DNA of 64,000 bases from Corynebacterium mucifaciens (GTDB lineage: Bacteria > Actinomycetota > Actinomycetes > Mycobacteriales > Mycobacteriaceae): positions 1 to 64,000 of the forward strand of contig NZ_JAAXPF010000003.1 in assembly GCF_012396315.1 (NCBI RefSeq), given 5' to 3'. How positions within the stretch are numbered: position 1 is the stretch's first letter; the number at the start of each line of letters is the position of its first letter. Of the stretch, positions 27,847-37,162 are shown one piece after another. Position numbers and translations under genes: made by a program. The notes under the pieces were generated by a model that was not told where the DNA came from, made no database searches, and was given only the letters and a program-made list of their open reading frames with translations.

Positions 27847-28062
27847 AACATCACAGGCGGTTCCGTCGCGCTACCGATCTTTTGCCAGGAATTCATCTGC
27901 ACGTAACCAGCGACGTTCCCGCAGTTAGAACGGATTATTTTCAGCTCCGCCGGCCGCGGTACAACCGGTGGTAACCGCGACGACACCGAGCGTTAACCCA
28001 GGCAGTCCACACTCATGTGCGGTTCCCCGTCAAAGGTACTTTCCAAAGGAGCATTGCAGAAT

Positions 28063-28374
28063 ATGTCTTTGCCGCACCAGCTTCCCGGGCCAAACGCCGA
28101 TTTCTGGGATTGGCAGCTACACAGCAAGTGCCGGGGGGAGGCGTCCGAGATTTTCTACCACCCCGACGGGGAGCGCGGCCGGGCGCGCGCGCAGCGCGAG
28201 AACCGCGCCAAGGCCATCTGCTTTGAGTGCCCGGTGCTGAGCCAGTGCCGCGAGCACGCCCTGCGCGTCGCCGAGCCGTACGGCATCTGGGGCGGCATGA
28301 GCGAGTCCGAGCGCTCCGCAGTGCTGCGCGGCGCCGCCGGCAAGATGGAGGTCGCGGCCGCTTCCGCGAAGTAA
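28063..28374 (+). CDS. whiB3: WhiB family redox-sensing regulator, WhiB3 type
   Basis: 103-residue [4Fe-4S] protein. The four cluster Cys are in SKCRGE and, about 30 residues on, in ICFECPVLSQC (Cx2Cx5C), followed by the WhiB turn GIWGGMSESER. The position between sigD and groEL1 matches M. tuberculosis WhiB3. Corynebacterial relatives carry whc names; I did not assign one. The ATG at 28063 has AAAGGAG 12 nt upstream; a longer open frame has no leader. WhiB proteins bind sigma factor region 4 to change promoter choice. Confidence 0.9.
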   Translation: MSLPHQLPGPNADFWDWQLHSKCRGEASEIFYHPDGERGRARAQRENRAKAICFECPVLSQCREHALRVAEPYGIWGGMSESERSAVLRGAAGKMEVAAASAK

Positions 28375-28384
28375 CCGCGTACGA

Positions 28385-28416
28385 AACAAGCCCCAGCACG
28401 CATGCTGGGGCTTGTT
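28385..28416. terminator. Bidirectional Rho-independent terminator, whiB3 / groEL1
   Basis: A perfect 14-bp stem AACAAGCCCCAGCA / TGCTGGGGCTTGTT with a 4-nt loop CGCA lies between the convergent whiB3 and groEL1 genes. It has T-rich flanks on the plus side (GTTGCTT) and can serve both strands. A CGTCGATAAGC motif begins directly after it at 28417. Confidence 0.85.
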
Positions 28417-28446
28417 GCTTATCGACGAACCTTCGGCCGCGCCACC

Positions 28447-30060
<1,614 letters not shown>

Positions 30061-30071
30061 TTACTTCCGGC

Positions 30072-30371
30072 TTACTTCTCGACGACGGCGAGCAGGTCAC
30101 GTGCGGACAGGAGTAGGTACTCCTCGCCGCCGTACTTCAGCTCGGTGCCGCCGTACTTGGAGAAGACGACGGTGTCGCCCTCCTTCACGTCCACGGCGAC
30201 GCGGTTGCCGTTGTCGTCCAGGCGGCCCGGGCCGACGGCGATGACGACGGCTTCCTGCGGCTTCTCCGCAGCGGAATCCGGGATAACCAGGCCGGACGCG
30301 GTGGTGGTCTCAGCTTCGGCGATCTGGACGAGGACCTTGTCCTCCAGCGGCTTGATGTTGACGTTTGCCAT
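30072..30371 (-). CDS. groES: Co-chaperonin GroES
   Basis: 99-residue Hsp10 with [15 protein letters not shown] at the start, the mobile-loop region around [14 protein letters not shown], and the end [18 protein letters not shown]. The ATG at 30371 gives the usual length and has an AAAGG leader upstream. It is first in groES-groEL1 and controlled by the CIRCE/promoter at 30469-30502. Confidence 0.96.
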   Translation of the reverse strand: MANVNIKPLEDKVLVQIAEAETTTASGLVIPDSAAEKPQEAVVIAVGPGRLDDNGNRVAVDVKEGDTVVFSKYGGTELKYGGEEYLLLSARDLLAVVEK

Positions 30372-30468
30372 GATCAGCAACCTTTCATTGGTGAATGATT
30401 CAACAGTTCAGGTCTGAAGAGGCGCAGCCGTCGTCGCGGGTGAACAACTGTGCTTCACACAACCTGCT

Positions 30469-30495
30469 TTGGCACTCTACCCCCGAGAGTGCCAG
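30469..30495. promoter_or_regulatory. CIRCE operator (HrcA) of groES-groEL1
   Basis: TTGGCACTC, 9-bp spacer, GAGTGCCAG: the classical CIRCE inverted repeat (TTAGCACTC-N9-GAGTGCTAA) with two symmetric substitutions. It overlaps a promoter on the minus strand, -35 TTGTTG (30497-30502) and -10 TAGAGT (30474-30479), with an exact 17-bp spacer. HrcA would occlude RNA polymerase until heat shock. Confidence 0.9.
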
Positions 30496-30527
30496 CCAAC
30501 AACCACAGGCCAGGCGAGCAGGCAGAC

Positions 30528-30989
30528 CTAGCGGTTCTTCACCGCGTTGCGCCAGAGCTCGAATTCCTCCGCGTTGTCGTCGCGGTAGTTTTCCACCGCA
30601 CGAATTGCCTGGAGCACCTTGTCGATGGTGCGCTCGTCCACGCTCGCGCCGTCGCGCGCGGTGAAGATCACCGGGCCGGAGATCGCGCGGGTGGGGTCAG
30701 TGAGGAACTCGGGGTTGTCGGTCTCGGCGGTGTTTCGCGCCAGCGAGGCCACCGGGTTCGGCTCCGCGCCGTGCTGCACCGCATCGGGGCGGAAGATGGC
30801 GTGGAAGCGGTTGCCGTCCTGGTCGAAAGCGACGTCCACGACCTCGCCGGTCATGCCGCCGAGCGTCTCGCGCGCGGTATCGTCGTCGAAGACGATACGG
30901 CGGTAAGTCAGATCCGGGTTGACCAGAAAACCGAAACGCTCGCGGTCTGCCTGGTCCTGGTTGATCTGCTCGGTGATGCCAGCGGTCAC
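30528..30989 (-). CDS. Conserved hypothetical protein
   Basis: 153-residue soluble acidic protein without signal or membrane segment. Segments include AGITEQINQDQADRERFGF, GGMTGEVVDVAFDQDGNRF and DKVLQAIRAVENYRDDN. No domain was recognised. The GTG at 30989 was chosen because AAAGGAA lies 6 nt upstream; an upstream alternative at 31019 lacks a leader. It lies between tsaD (66 bp upstream) and groES on the same strand and may be read through from the tsa cluster. Confidence 0.65.
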   Translation of the reverse strand: MTAGITEQINQDQADRERFGFLVNPDLTYRRIVFDDDTARETLGGMTGEVVDVAFDQDGNRFHAIFRPDAVQHGAEPNPVASLARNTAETDNPEFLTDPTRAISGPVIFTARDGASVDERTIDKVLQAIRAVENYRDDNAEEFELWRNAVKNR

Positions 30990-31055
30990 GGCGGTTCCTT
31001 TCGTTGGGGTGGCTTGCAAGTGCCCAGCGTATCCCCAACGAGCGGGTTGCGCCGG

Positions 31056-32105
31056 TTAAGCGTGCACGAGCGGAACCTCGACCTCGAGGCCGGTGTCGGT
31101 GCCCACCCCGAGGCCCGACGGTTGTCCACCCTCGTGGATCAACTGCGCCGCCAGCGCCGCGATCATCACGCCATTGTCCGTGCACAGGCTGAACCGCGGC
31201 ACACGCAGCTCGATGCCGGCGGCGTCGCAGCGCTGCTGCGCCAGCTCGCGCAGCCTGCGGTTCGCCGCCACGCCGCCGCCGAGCAGCAACGTGCGCGCAC
31301 CGGTGTCCTCGCACGCCATGACGGCCTTCGCGGTCAGCACGTCGCACACCGCTTCCTGGAAGGACGCGCACACGTCCTCGACGGAGATGACCCGCCCGTC
31401 GCGCTCCGCCGCTTCCACGTGCCGCGCCACGGCCGTCTTCAGACCGGAGAAGGAGAAGTTGTAGCGGTGCTCGCCGCGCAGATCCTCCGCCCGCGACAGC
31501 GCCCGGGGAAAGGCGACCGCTTGTGGGTCGCCCGCAGCCGCCAGCTTGTCCACGACCGGCCCGCCCGGGTACCCCAGCCCCAGCAGCCGGGCGACTTTGT
31601 CGTAGGCCTCCCCCGCGGCGTCGTCAAGCGTGGTGCCCAGCTCCCGCATCGGCTTGCCCACGGCCTCGACTTCCAGCAGCTGCGTGTGGCCGCCGGAGAC
31701 CAGCAGCGCAATGGCGTGCGGCAGCGGCTCGCCGTCCAGGTTCGCCACAGCGACGTGCCCGCCGAGGTGGTTCACCCCGTAAAACGGCACACCCCATGCC
31801 GCCGCGTACGCCTTGGCGGCGGACGCGCCCACCAGCAGGGCTCCGGCCAGGCCTGGGCCGACCGTGGCGGCCACCGCGTCCGGCTTGGCAATGCCCGCGT
31901 CCGCCAGCGCCTTCTCCATCACCTGCGGCATGGCCTCTAGGTGAGCGCGGGACGCGATTTCCGGGACCACGCCACCGAAGCGCGCGTGCTGCTCCATGGA
32001 GGACGCGACCACGTCGGCGAGGATGTCCATCGTGCCGTCGTCGTGCAAGTCAACGATGCCCACGCCCGTTTCGTCGCACGAGGACTCGATGCCCAAAACG
32101 ATCAT
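31056..32105 (-). CDS. tsaD: tRNA N6-adenosine threonylcarbamoyltransferase TsaD
   Basis: 349-residue Kae1/TsaD ASKHA-fold protein that transfers threonylcarbamoyl to A37 of ANN-decoding tRNAs (t6A). It begins [18 protein letters not shown], has the metal-site segment [14 protein letters not shown] near residue 105, [14 protein letters not shown] near residue 130, and [12 protein letters not shown] near residue 268. It overlaps rimI by 4 bp; the order tsaE-hyp-tsaB-rimI-tsaD is the common actinobacterial layout. Confidence 0.96.
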   Translation of the reverse strand: MIVLGIESSCDETGVGIVDLHDDGTMDILADVVASSMEQHARFGGVVPEIASRAHLEAMPQVMEKALADAGIAKPDAVAATVGPGLAGALLVGASAAKAYAAAWGVPFYGVNHLGGHVAVANLDGEPLPHAIALLVSGGHTQLLEVEAVGKPMRELGTTLDDAAGEAYDKVARLLGLGYPGGPVVDKLAAAGDPQAVAFPRALSRAEDLRGEHRYNFSFSGLKTAVARHVEAAERDGRVISVEDVCASFQEAVCDVLTAKAVMACEDTGARTLLLGGGVAANRRLRELAQQRCDAAGIELRVPRFSLCTDNGVMIAALAAQLIHEGGQPSGLGVGTDTGLEVEVPLVHA

Positions 32106-32575
32106 TCGTCTCGCCTTTCGCTCTTCCTCGGCCGCGTCATTGTGTACGCGTCCGTACCGGAGGCCTGATAGTAGTTCTTGCGCACGCCCGCGGTGAAAAA
32201 CCCGAAGCGTTCATAGAGCGCAATTGCGGCCGCGTTGTCCACGCGCACTTCTAAAAAGCACGGCCCGTCGAGGAGGTCCACCGTGTGCAGCATCTGCTCC
32301 ATGAGCGCCCGACCGATGCCTTCGCCCCGCCGGGAGACGTCGACGCCGATGGTGTGGATCTCAAACTCCGGGTCGTCGCGCGGGCCGAGCATGGCCAGCC
32401 CCGCGTAGCCTGCCAACTCGTCGCCGTCGAAGGCGCCAATATAGAACGTGTGGGGCGCGCCGATCTCAGCGCGGTATGCCGCCTCAGACCACGGGTTGTC
32501 GCCCGCGAACACGTCCGCCTCCAGGGCGGCCACGGCCGGTGCGTCCCCCACCGCGAGCTCGCGGAAGGCCGTCAT
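32102..32575 (-). CDS. rimI: Ribosomal protein S18-alanine N-acetyltransferase-like GNAT protein
   Basis: 157-residue GNAT acetyltransferase. The acetyl-CoA pyrophosphate loop is in [15 protein letters not shown] near residue 80, followed by [23 protein letters not shown] near residue 120, typical of RimI. The ATG at 32575 overlaps the tsaB stop by 4 bp, and the gene overlaps tsaD by 4 bp. RimI acetylates the N-terminus of S18; whether this copy does is assumed from family and context. Confidence 0.88.
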   Translation of the reverse strand: MTAFRELAVGDAPAVAALEADVFAGDNPWSEAAYRAEIGAPHTFYIGAFDGDELAGYAGLAMLGPRDDPEFEIHTIGVDVSRRGEGIGRALMEQMLHTVDLLDGPCFLEVRVDNAAAIALYERFGFFTAGVRKNYYQASGTDAYTMTRPRKSERRDE

Positions 32576-33204
32576 GGCAGCGCCGGCGACTTTGGCGCTT
32601 GCTTCGGAGGCACCGCGTCCGGGCGGCGCAGGTACAGCGGCACGAGCGGCTCCGGGTCGGCGTCCAAGTTGGCCACCGCCACCAGGCCGGCGGGGGTGGG
32701 GGGTTGGTAGGTGACCGAAGGTGCGTCGATAGGCAGCTGCCCCGCCAGCGCCTCCGGCACGCTGATCACGTCGACGGCGGGCGATGCGAGGTCGGCGGGT
32801 TTGCACACATCCGGGCCGGCGACGCGCTCACCGGCGGCGTAGCGGGCCCAGTACACCTCGCGGCGCCGCGCGTCGGTGACCACCAGGGCGTCGCCTTCAA
32901 GCTCGGCGGCGACGGCGTCGTGGGTGCACACGCCGTGGACGGGAATGCCCAGCGCCTGGCCCAGCGCCGACGCGGTGGACATGCCGACACGCAAGCCAGT
33001 AAACGGGCCGGGGCCGCACCCGACGACAATCGCGCCCACATCCGCGAACCCCACGCCCGCCTCGGCCAACAACCGGGTGATCTCCGGCATGAGGCGCTCG
33101 TTGTGGGCGCGGGTGGCAACGCGCGTTTCCGCAACCACCCGCTCCCCGTCCACGACTCCGGCAACCAGGTCGGTCGTTGCCGTGTCGAGGGCGAGCACGA
33201 GCAT
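32572..33204 (-). CDS. tsaB: tRNA threonylcarbamoyladenosine biosynthesis protein TsaB
   Basis: 210-residue ASKHA-fold partner of TsaD and TsaE. The start MLVLALDTATTDLVAGVVDG and the segment GAIVVGCGPGPFTGLRVGMSTASALGQ near residue 60-85 are diagnostic. Its ATG shares one base with the stop of the upstream membrane protein gene, and its 3' end overlaps rimI. Confidence 0.93.
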   Translation of the reverse strand: MLVLALDTATTDLVAGVVDGERVVAETRVATRAHNERLMPEITRLLAEAGVGFADVGAIVVGCGPGPFTGLRVGMSTASALGQALGIPVHGVCTHDAVAAELEGDALVVTDARRREVYWARYAAGERVAGPDVCKPADLASPAVDVISVPEALAGQLPIDAPSVTYQPPTPAGLVAVANLDADPEPLVPLYLRRPDAVPPKQAPKSPALP

Positions 33205-33707
33205 TACTGGCCCATCCCGAGCGTCCAGCGGCCTTCGTTCATGTGGAACGGCATGGCCGTGTTGAGGGGGAAGGATTCAGACTGCGGCACGGTGCAGATG
33301 TCCACCTTGCTCAGCTCAACCGCATCCGCCTTGGGCTCATCGCCCTCATTCGCCGGGACGAGCAGGAGGTAGCCCAACTCGCCGGAAAGGTCGAGGTCAT
33401 CGGCGTTCAGGCCGAACGCCTCAAGCTTCGCGTCGACAAGCTCCTGCGGCTCGCCCGGGCACAAGGTGGTGTAGCCGAGGTAGCGATCAGCGTCGTAAAT
33501 ACGCGACGGGTCCACCAGCTGCGCGGTGACCACGTCGCCGCCCGGGCGGGTCTCCTGCAGGGCGCGCGACAGGGAGTTCGTCGGCTCCACCTGGGCCACC
33601 TCGTCGGAGCGGGACTGCGGGATGAAGATGATCCCGGCTAGGACCACGAGCCACAGCACGGCTGCGAGCACGATCCAGCGGCGGGACTGGCTAGTCGTCT
33701 TGAGCAT
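33204..33707 (-). CDS. Conserved membrane-anchored protein in the tsa cluster
   Basis: 167 residues: a basic start (MLKTTSQSRR), one membrane helix (WIVLAAVLWLVVLAGIIFI) at about residues 11-29, then an exterior domain with two Cys (TTLCPGEPQ and VDICTVPQ) that could form a disulfide. No family was recognised. It is translationally coupled to tsaB (TAATG) and lies 10 bp after tsaE, so it belongs to the t6A operon by position, although an exported domain has no obvious tRNA role. Confidence 0.7.
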   Translation of the reverse strand: MLKTTSQSRRWIVLAAVLWLVVLAGIIFIPQSRSDEVAQVEPTNSLSRALQETRPGGDVVTAQLVDPSRIYDADRYLGYTTLCPGEPQELVDAKLEAFGLNADDLDLSGELGYLLLVPANEGDEPKADAVELSKVDICTVPQSESFPLNTAMPFHMNEGRWTLGMGQ

Positions 33708-33717
33708 GGGTGTAAGC

Positions 33718-34182
33718 CTACATCTCCCCTACGACACGCCAGGAGATAATGCGCGCATCAGTCTCGGCGTGGGTGCGCCGGTCCAACGTGACGTGAAGGT
33801 AGCCGTCCGCGAGCTGCTCAACCAGGCCGCCGCCCCACTCCGCGACCACGACAGCGTCCTCGAGCTCGGTGTCTAAGTCGAGGGCGTCGAGTTCGCCCAG
33901 GTCGCTGCCCAGCCTGTACGCGTCCACGTGGACAAGCGCGGGGCCGTTGCTTTGCGACGAATGCTGCCGCGCAATCACGAACGTCGGCGACGTCACCCTG
34001 CCTTTGACACGCATACCTTCCGCGATGCCTTGCGTGAAGGTGGTTTTGCCCGCGCCGAGTGGGCCGTCGAGGACGACCAAGTCACCGGCCTCGAGCACCG
34101 CCCCCAGCTCAGCGCCGAGCTTCTGCGTCTCCGCCGCATCGCGGCAAAGCCGCTCACCCTGCGCAGGAAAATCGGCCTGCAT
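33718..34182 (-). CDS. tsaE: tRNA threonylcarbamoyladenosine biosynthesis ATPase TsaE
   Basis: 154-residue P-loop ATPase with Walker A GPLGAGKTTFTQGIAEGM near residue 40, SPTFVIARQH near residue 62 and the acidic VHVDAYRLGSDLGELDALDLD near residue 83. It energises cycling of the TsaB-TsaD complex. The start directly abuts the alr stop with no spacer. Confidence 0.94.
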   Translation of the reverse strand: MQADFPAQGERLCRDAAETQKLGAELGAVLEAGDLVVLDGPLGAGKTTFTQGIAEGMRVKGRVTSPTFVIARQHSSQSNGPALVHVDAYRLGSDLGELDALDLDTELEDAVVVAEWGGGLVEQLADGYLHVTLDRRTHAETDARIISWRVVGEM

Positions 34183-35250
34183 CTACTTCCCCTCCCCGGT
34201 ATAAGTGCGCGCGGTGCGCCCGCGCGGGGCGCAGAGCACCTCGTAGCCGATGGTGCCCGCGCGCCGCGCCAGCGCAGCGGCATCGCCGAACAGCACCGCC
34301 TCATCGCCCGGCGCGACACCGCCACGGTTGTCTCCCAGCCAGATAACAATTTGGTCCATGGACACCCGGCCAACTTGCGGGTACGTGCGGCCGCCGATAG
34401 ACACCTCGAGCGCGCCCTGCCACGAGCGCTGCACGCCGTCGGCGTAGCCCGCAGGGATGACGGCGGAAAACCCGTCCTCCGGCGCCTCCCACGCCCGGGA
34501 GTAGCCCGTGGCCTCTCCCTTGCGCAGCGGCTTGACCGTCACCACCGGGGCGGACCAGACCATGGCGGGCCGCAGTACGTGATCGAGCCCGTCGACAGGC
34601 TCGAGTCCGTACAGGCTTACACCCGGGCGGACCATGTCGAAGTGCAGGTCGGGGCGGGTCCAGGTGGCCGGCGAGTTTGCCGCGTGGTTGCGGGGCACCT
34701 CCAAGCCTGCCTGCCGTGCCTGGGCGATCGCGCGCCGGAACGCCGCGGCTTGGAGGTCGGTGTACGGGTCAGCGGGGTCGTCCGCGCACGACAGGTGCGT
34801 CATCAACCCGGCCACGGAGAACTTGCCCTGCTGCTCCGCCTGCGCGGCGAGGGCAAACGCCTCCTCCCAGCTGCTCTCGTCGATGCCGGAGCGGTGCATG
34901 CCGGTGTCGACGGTGAGGTAGACGGTGGGGGCCGAAGGGGCGTCGATAAGCGCATGCATGTGCGCGATGGACGGCACGCCGACGTCGACACCCTCCGGGA
35001 TCGCCTCGGACACATCCCACAGCCACGCCAGCACCGGCTTCGACGTCAGTTCGCGCACCCGGCGCGCCTCGGCGAACGTCGCCACGCCGAAGGCGTCCGC
35101 GCCATTGGCCTCCATCACCGGAACGCAGCGCTCCACGCCGTGGTTGTACGCGTCCGCCTTGACCACACACATCAGTTCCACCTGCGTATGCGCGCGCAGC
35201 GTGCGGGTGTTGTGAGCGATCGCGTCCAGGTCGATGGTTGTTCTCAGCAC
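34183..35250 (-). CDS. alr: Alanine racemase
   Basis: Makes D-alanine for peptidoglycan. PLP enzyme of 355 residues. The Schiff-base Lys is in CVVKADAYNHG near residue 31, the catalytic Tyr region GVSLYGLEPVDG near residue 230, and the C-terminal beta domain carries GRVSMDQIVIWLGD. The start is a GTG (LRTTIDLDAIAHNTRTLRAH). It heads the alr-tsaE-hyp-tsaB-rimI-tsaD cluster. A CGTCGATAAGC motif at 34941 encodes Leu-Ile-Asp-Ala with CTT. Confidence 0.95.
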   Translation of the reverse strand: MLRTTIDLDAIAHNTRTLRAHTQVELMCVVKADAYNHGVERCVPVMEANGADAFGVATFAEARRVRELTSKPVLAWLWDVSEAIPEGVDVGVPSIAHMHALIDAPSAPTVYLTVDTGMHRSGIDESSWEEAFALAAQAEQQGKFSVAGLMTHLSCADDPADPYTDLQAAAFRRAIAQARQAGLEVPRNHAANSPATWTRPDLHFDMVRPGVSLYGLEPVDGLDHVLRPAMVWSAPVVTVKPLRKGEATGYSRAWEAPEDGFSAVIPAGYADGVQRSWQGALEVSIGGRTYPQVGRVSMDQIVIWLGDNRGGVAPGDEAVLFGDAAALARRAGTIGYEVLCAPRGRTARTYTGEGK

Positions 35251-35257
35251 GGGGCTA

Positions 35258-35908
35258 TTACACCACGTGCGTCACGCCGAGCACGACCAGCAGGGCGGAG
35301 ACCGCCCACGTCGCGGCAGCGGTGACCTGGCTGGGGTGGGCGCGTGCCCAGTCAAAGCCGCGCGCGGCGGCGCTGTCCGGCTTGGCGCGGACCCAGCCGA
35401 CAGCGAACGCCGCCAGCGTGGGCAGCGACAGCGCGACCGTGGCATACAAGGGGATGGCGGCGTAACGCACCTGCGCGTCGATCCCGGCAGCAGACAGCAG
35501 CACCAAGCCGCCGTAAAACGGCACGGAGGTTGCGGACTGGATGAGACCAAGCACCACGCCGGTCAGCACCGTGGCAACGCCGGGTGTGTGCAGCGGGCGC
35601 ATGATCTTCTGCGTCAGCGCGGAATTGTCGCCGCCGCGCACGGCCAACAGTGCGGTGAAAAGACCCGTGGCGATGAGCAGGATGCCAAAGACAGGGCCTT
35701 CGACGAAGCGCTGCACCACCGGGCCGAGCCCGTCGAAGATCACCAGCATCACCAGCGCCAGGCCCGCCACTCCGCACCAGTCGCCCGCGATGAGTAACGC
35801 GGTGGTCTTGGCGTAGTTGGCGCGAGCGGCGATGCCGACGGCGACGATGACACCGATAAGGAGCAGATTCACCGAATCGATGAACGCCAGCTGCAAAGCA
35901 CCGAGCAT
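35258..35908 (-). CDS. Multi-pass membrane protein, unknown function
   Basis: 216 residues with about six hydrophobic segments, for example LLLIGVIVAVGIAARA, LALVMLVIFDGLGPV, GILLIATGLFTALLAV and a C-terminal AVSALLVVLGVTHVV. The spacing resembles LysE/GAP-like small transporters (three plus three helices), but no signature was recognised. It lies 7 bp upstream of alr on the same strand, so it likely leads the operon. Confidence 0.65.
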   Translation of the reverse strand: MLGALQLAFIDSVNLLLIGVIVAVGIAARANYAKTTALLIAGDWCGVAGLALVMLVIFDGLGPVVQRFVEGPVFGILLIATGLFTALLAVRGGDNSALTQKIMRPLHTPGVATVLTGVVLGLIQSATSVPFYGGLVLLSAAGIDAQVRYAAIPLYATVALSLPTLAAFAVGWVRAKPDSAAARGFDWARAHPSQVTAAATWAVSALLVVLGVTHVV

Positions 35909-35982
35909 CCGTCCTCCTGTCCTTGTTATCGTCCTGGCTATCCGGCAATGCCGGACTCACCCTAGCCCACGCCGGTTTGCAG

Positions 35983-35988
35983 TAAGAT
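35983..35988 (+). promoter_or_regulatory. -10 hexamer of the hydrolase-like gene
   Basis: TAAGAT ends 7 nt before the GTG at 35996, which predicts a leaderless mRNA. Confidence 0.45.
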
Positions 35989-35995
35989 TGCCCGC

Positions 35996-36850
35996 GTGTC
36001 TGCGAAGCTGAAGAAACTCTCCGACCTGTCTAAGCGCGGCCCGCACCGCGTCATGGAAGGCGACCTGGGCTACACCGGGCTCCCCGGGAAGGTGTACGCA
36101 CCCGCCGAAGGCAAGAACTTGCCGGGCGTGGCATTCGGCCACGACTGGCTGAAGGACATCGGCGCCTACGAGGACACGCTGCGCCACCTGGCCAGCTGGG
36201 GGATCGCCGTCGCCGCGCCCGATACCGAGACCGGCTTCGTGGCGGACCACCCTGGGCTGGCCGCCGACCTAGAGACGGCCATGCAGATCCTGGGCGGGGT
36301 CCGTATGGGCAACGGCAACATCTCCATCTCACCCAGCAAGCTGGGAATTGTCGGCCACGGCATGGGCGGCGGCGCGGCAGTGCTTGCCGCTGTGGACAAC
36401 CCGAAGGTCAAGGCCGTCGCAGCCGTGTACCCGGCAAACGTGGCGCCGTCCGCAGTGGAAGCTGCGCGCAACGTGTTCATCCCCGGCATGGTGGTCGGCC
36501 CGGGCAAGGACGGCGACTCGCTGTTCGACCCCGGCAATCCCGCCAAGCTCGCCTACAACTGGGCAGGCGAGGTGGTGTACCGCGCGCCGAAGAAGGGCGA
36601 CCAGCAGAGCTTCTCCGAGGACAACCTGGTCAAGCGCGTGCTGGGCCTGGGCAAGTCCGACCGCGGCCTCCAGTCGACGGTGCGCGGCCTGTTGGTGGGC
36701 TACCTGCTGCACCAGCTTGAAGGCGACAAGTCTTACGCCTCCTACTCGGATCCGGACGCCGAGGGCTCCGGTGTGGAGTCCTTCGCTGGCGAGAAGTTGG
36801 CCACGGCCGCTGGGCTGACTCGCGACAACGCCGGTTTCTCCCTGTTCTAG
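35996..36850 (+). CDS. Alpha/beta-hydrolase-fold (dienelactone hydrolase-like) protein lacking the nucleophile
   Basis: 284 residues. The fold is indicated by LPGVAFGHDWLKDIGAYEDTL near residue 42 (oxyanion/His segment), GIAVAAPDTETGFVADHPGLAADL and the elbow LGIVGHGMGGGAAVLAAVDNP near residue 120. The elbow reads G-H-G-M-G: the nucleophile Ser or Cys of GxSxG is Gly, and the codon (GGC) is unambiguous. It may therefore be a non-catalytic binding or scaffold protein, or use another residue. It corresponds by position to M. tuberculosis Rv3438 (from memory). It is convergent with the 92-residue gene. Confidence 0.75.
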   Translation: MSAKLKKLSDLSKRGPHRVMEGDLGYTGLPGKVYAPAEGKNLPGVAFGHDWLKDIGAYEDTLRHLASWGIAVAAPDTETGFVADHPGLAADLETAMQILGGVRMGNGNISISPSKLGIVGHGMGGGAAVLAAVDNPKVKAVAAVYPANVAPSAVEAARNVFIPGMVVGPGKDGDSLFDPGNPAKLAYNWAGEVVYRAPKKGDQQSFSEDNLVKRVLGLGKSDRGLQSTVRGLLVGYLLHQLEGDKSYASYSDPDAEGSGVESFAGEKLATAAGLTRDNAGFSLF

Positions 36851-36868
36851 AGATCCCCGGCATTGCCG

Positions 36869-36899
36869 CCCCGCCGCCCGCTTAGGCGACGGGGTTTTC
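36869..36899 (+). terminator. Rho-independent terminator of the hydrolase-like gene
   Basis: CCCCG-C-CGCC pairs with GGCG-A-CGGGG (one C/A mismatch) around a 6-nt loop and is followed on the plus strand by TTTT. The stem overlaps the stop codon of the minus-strand gene ending at 36882. Confidence 0.7.
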
Positions 36900-37160
36900 T
36901 CCGTTCGGCCCGATAGCGCGCAGCACGGCCTGGATCTGCTGCTTCTGCGCTTTTTGGGCCGCGCTGCGACGGGGACGCGGCATGCTGTAATCCCCGCGCG
37001 GCACCGTCACCGGCTGGCGCGGCATCGTCTCGCGCGCACGGGCGTGGTGCTTCGCGGTCATCTCCATCTTCTGCTGCGTCTCTTTCATCAGCGCCTCAAA
37101 GTCCGCCATGCGCTTGGCAGTGCGCCGCTGGTACTGAGCGACGAAGTCTTCGAAATCCAT
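36882..37160 (-). CDS. Small basic hypothetical protein, third gene of the EspC-like operon
   Basis: 92 residues: an N-terminal helix-prone part (MDFEDFVAQYQRRTAKRMAD ... LMKETQQKMEMTAKHHARA) and a basic, Pro/Arg-rich second half (PRQPVTVPRGDYSMPRPRR). No signal peptide or known domain. The ATG at 37160 has GGGAG 8 nt upstream and begins 2 bp after the Pro-rich gene's stop, so it belongs to that operon. Confidence 0.6.
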   Translation of the reverse strand: MDFEDFVAQYQRRTAKRMADFEALMKETQQKMEMTAKHHARARETMPRQPVTVPRGDYSMPRPRRSAAQKAQKQQIQAVLRAIGPNGENPVA

Positions 37161-37162
37161 CC

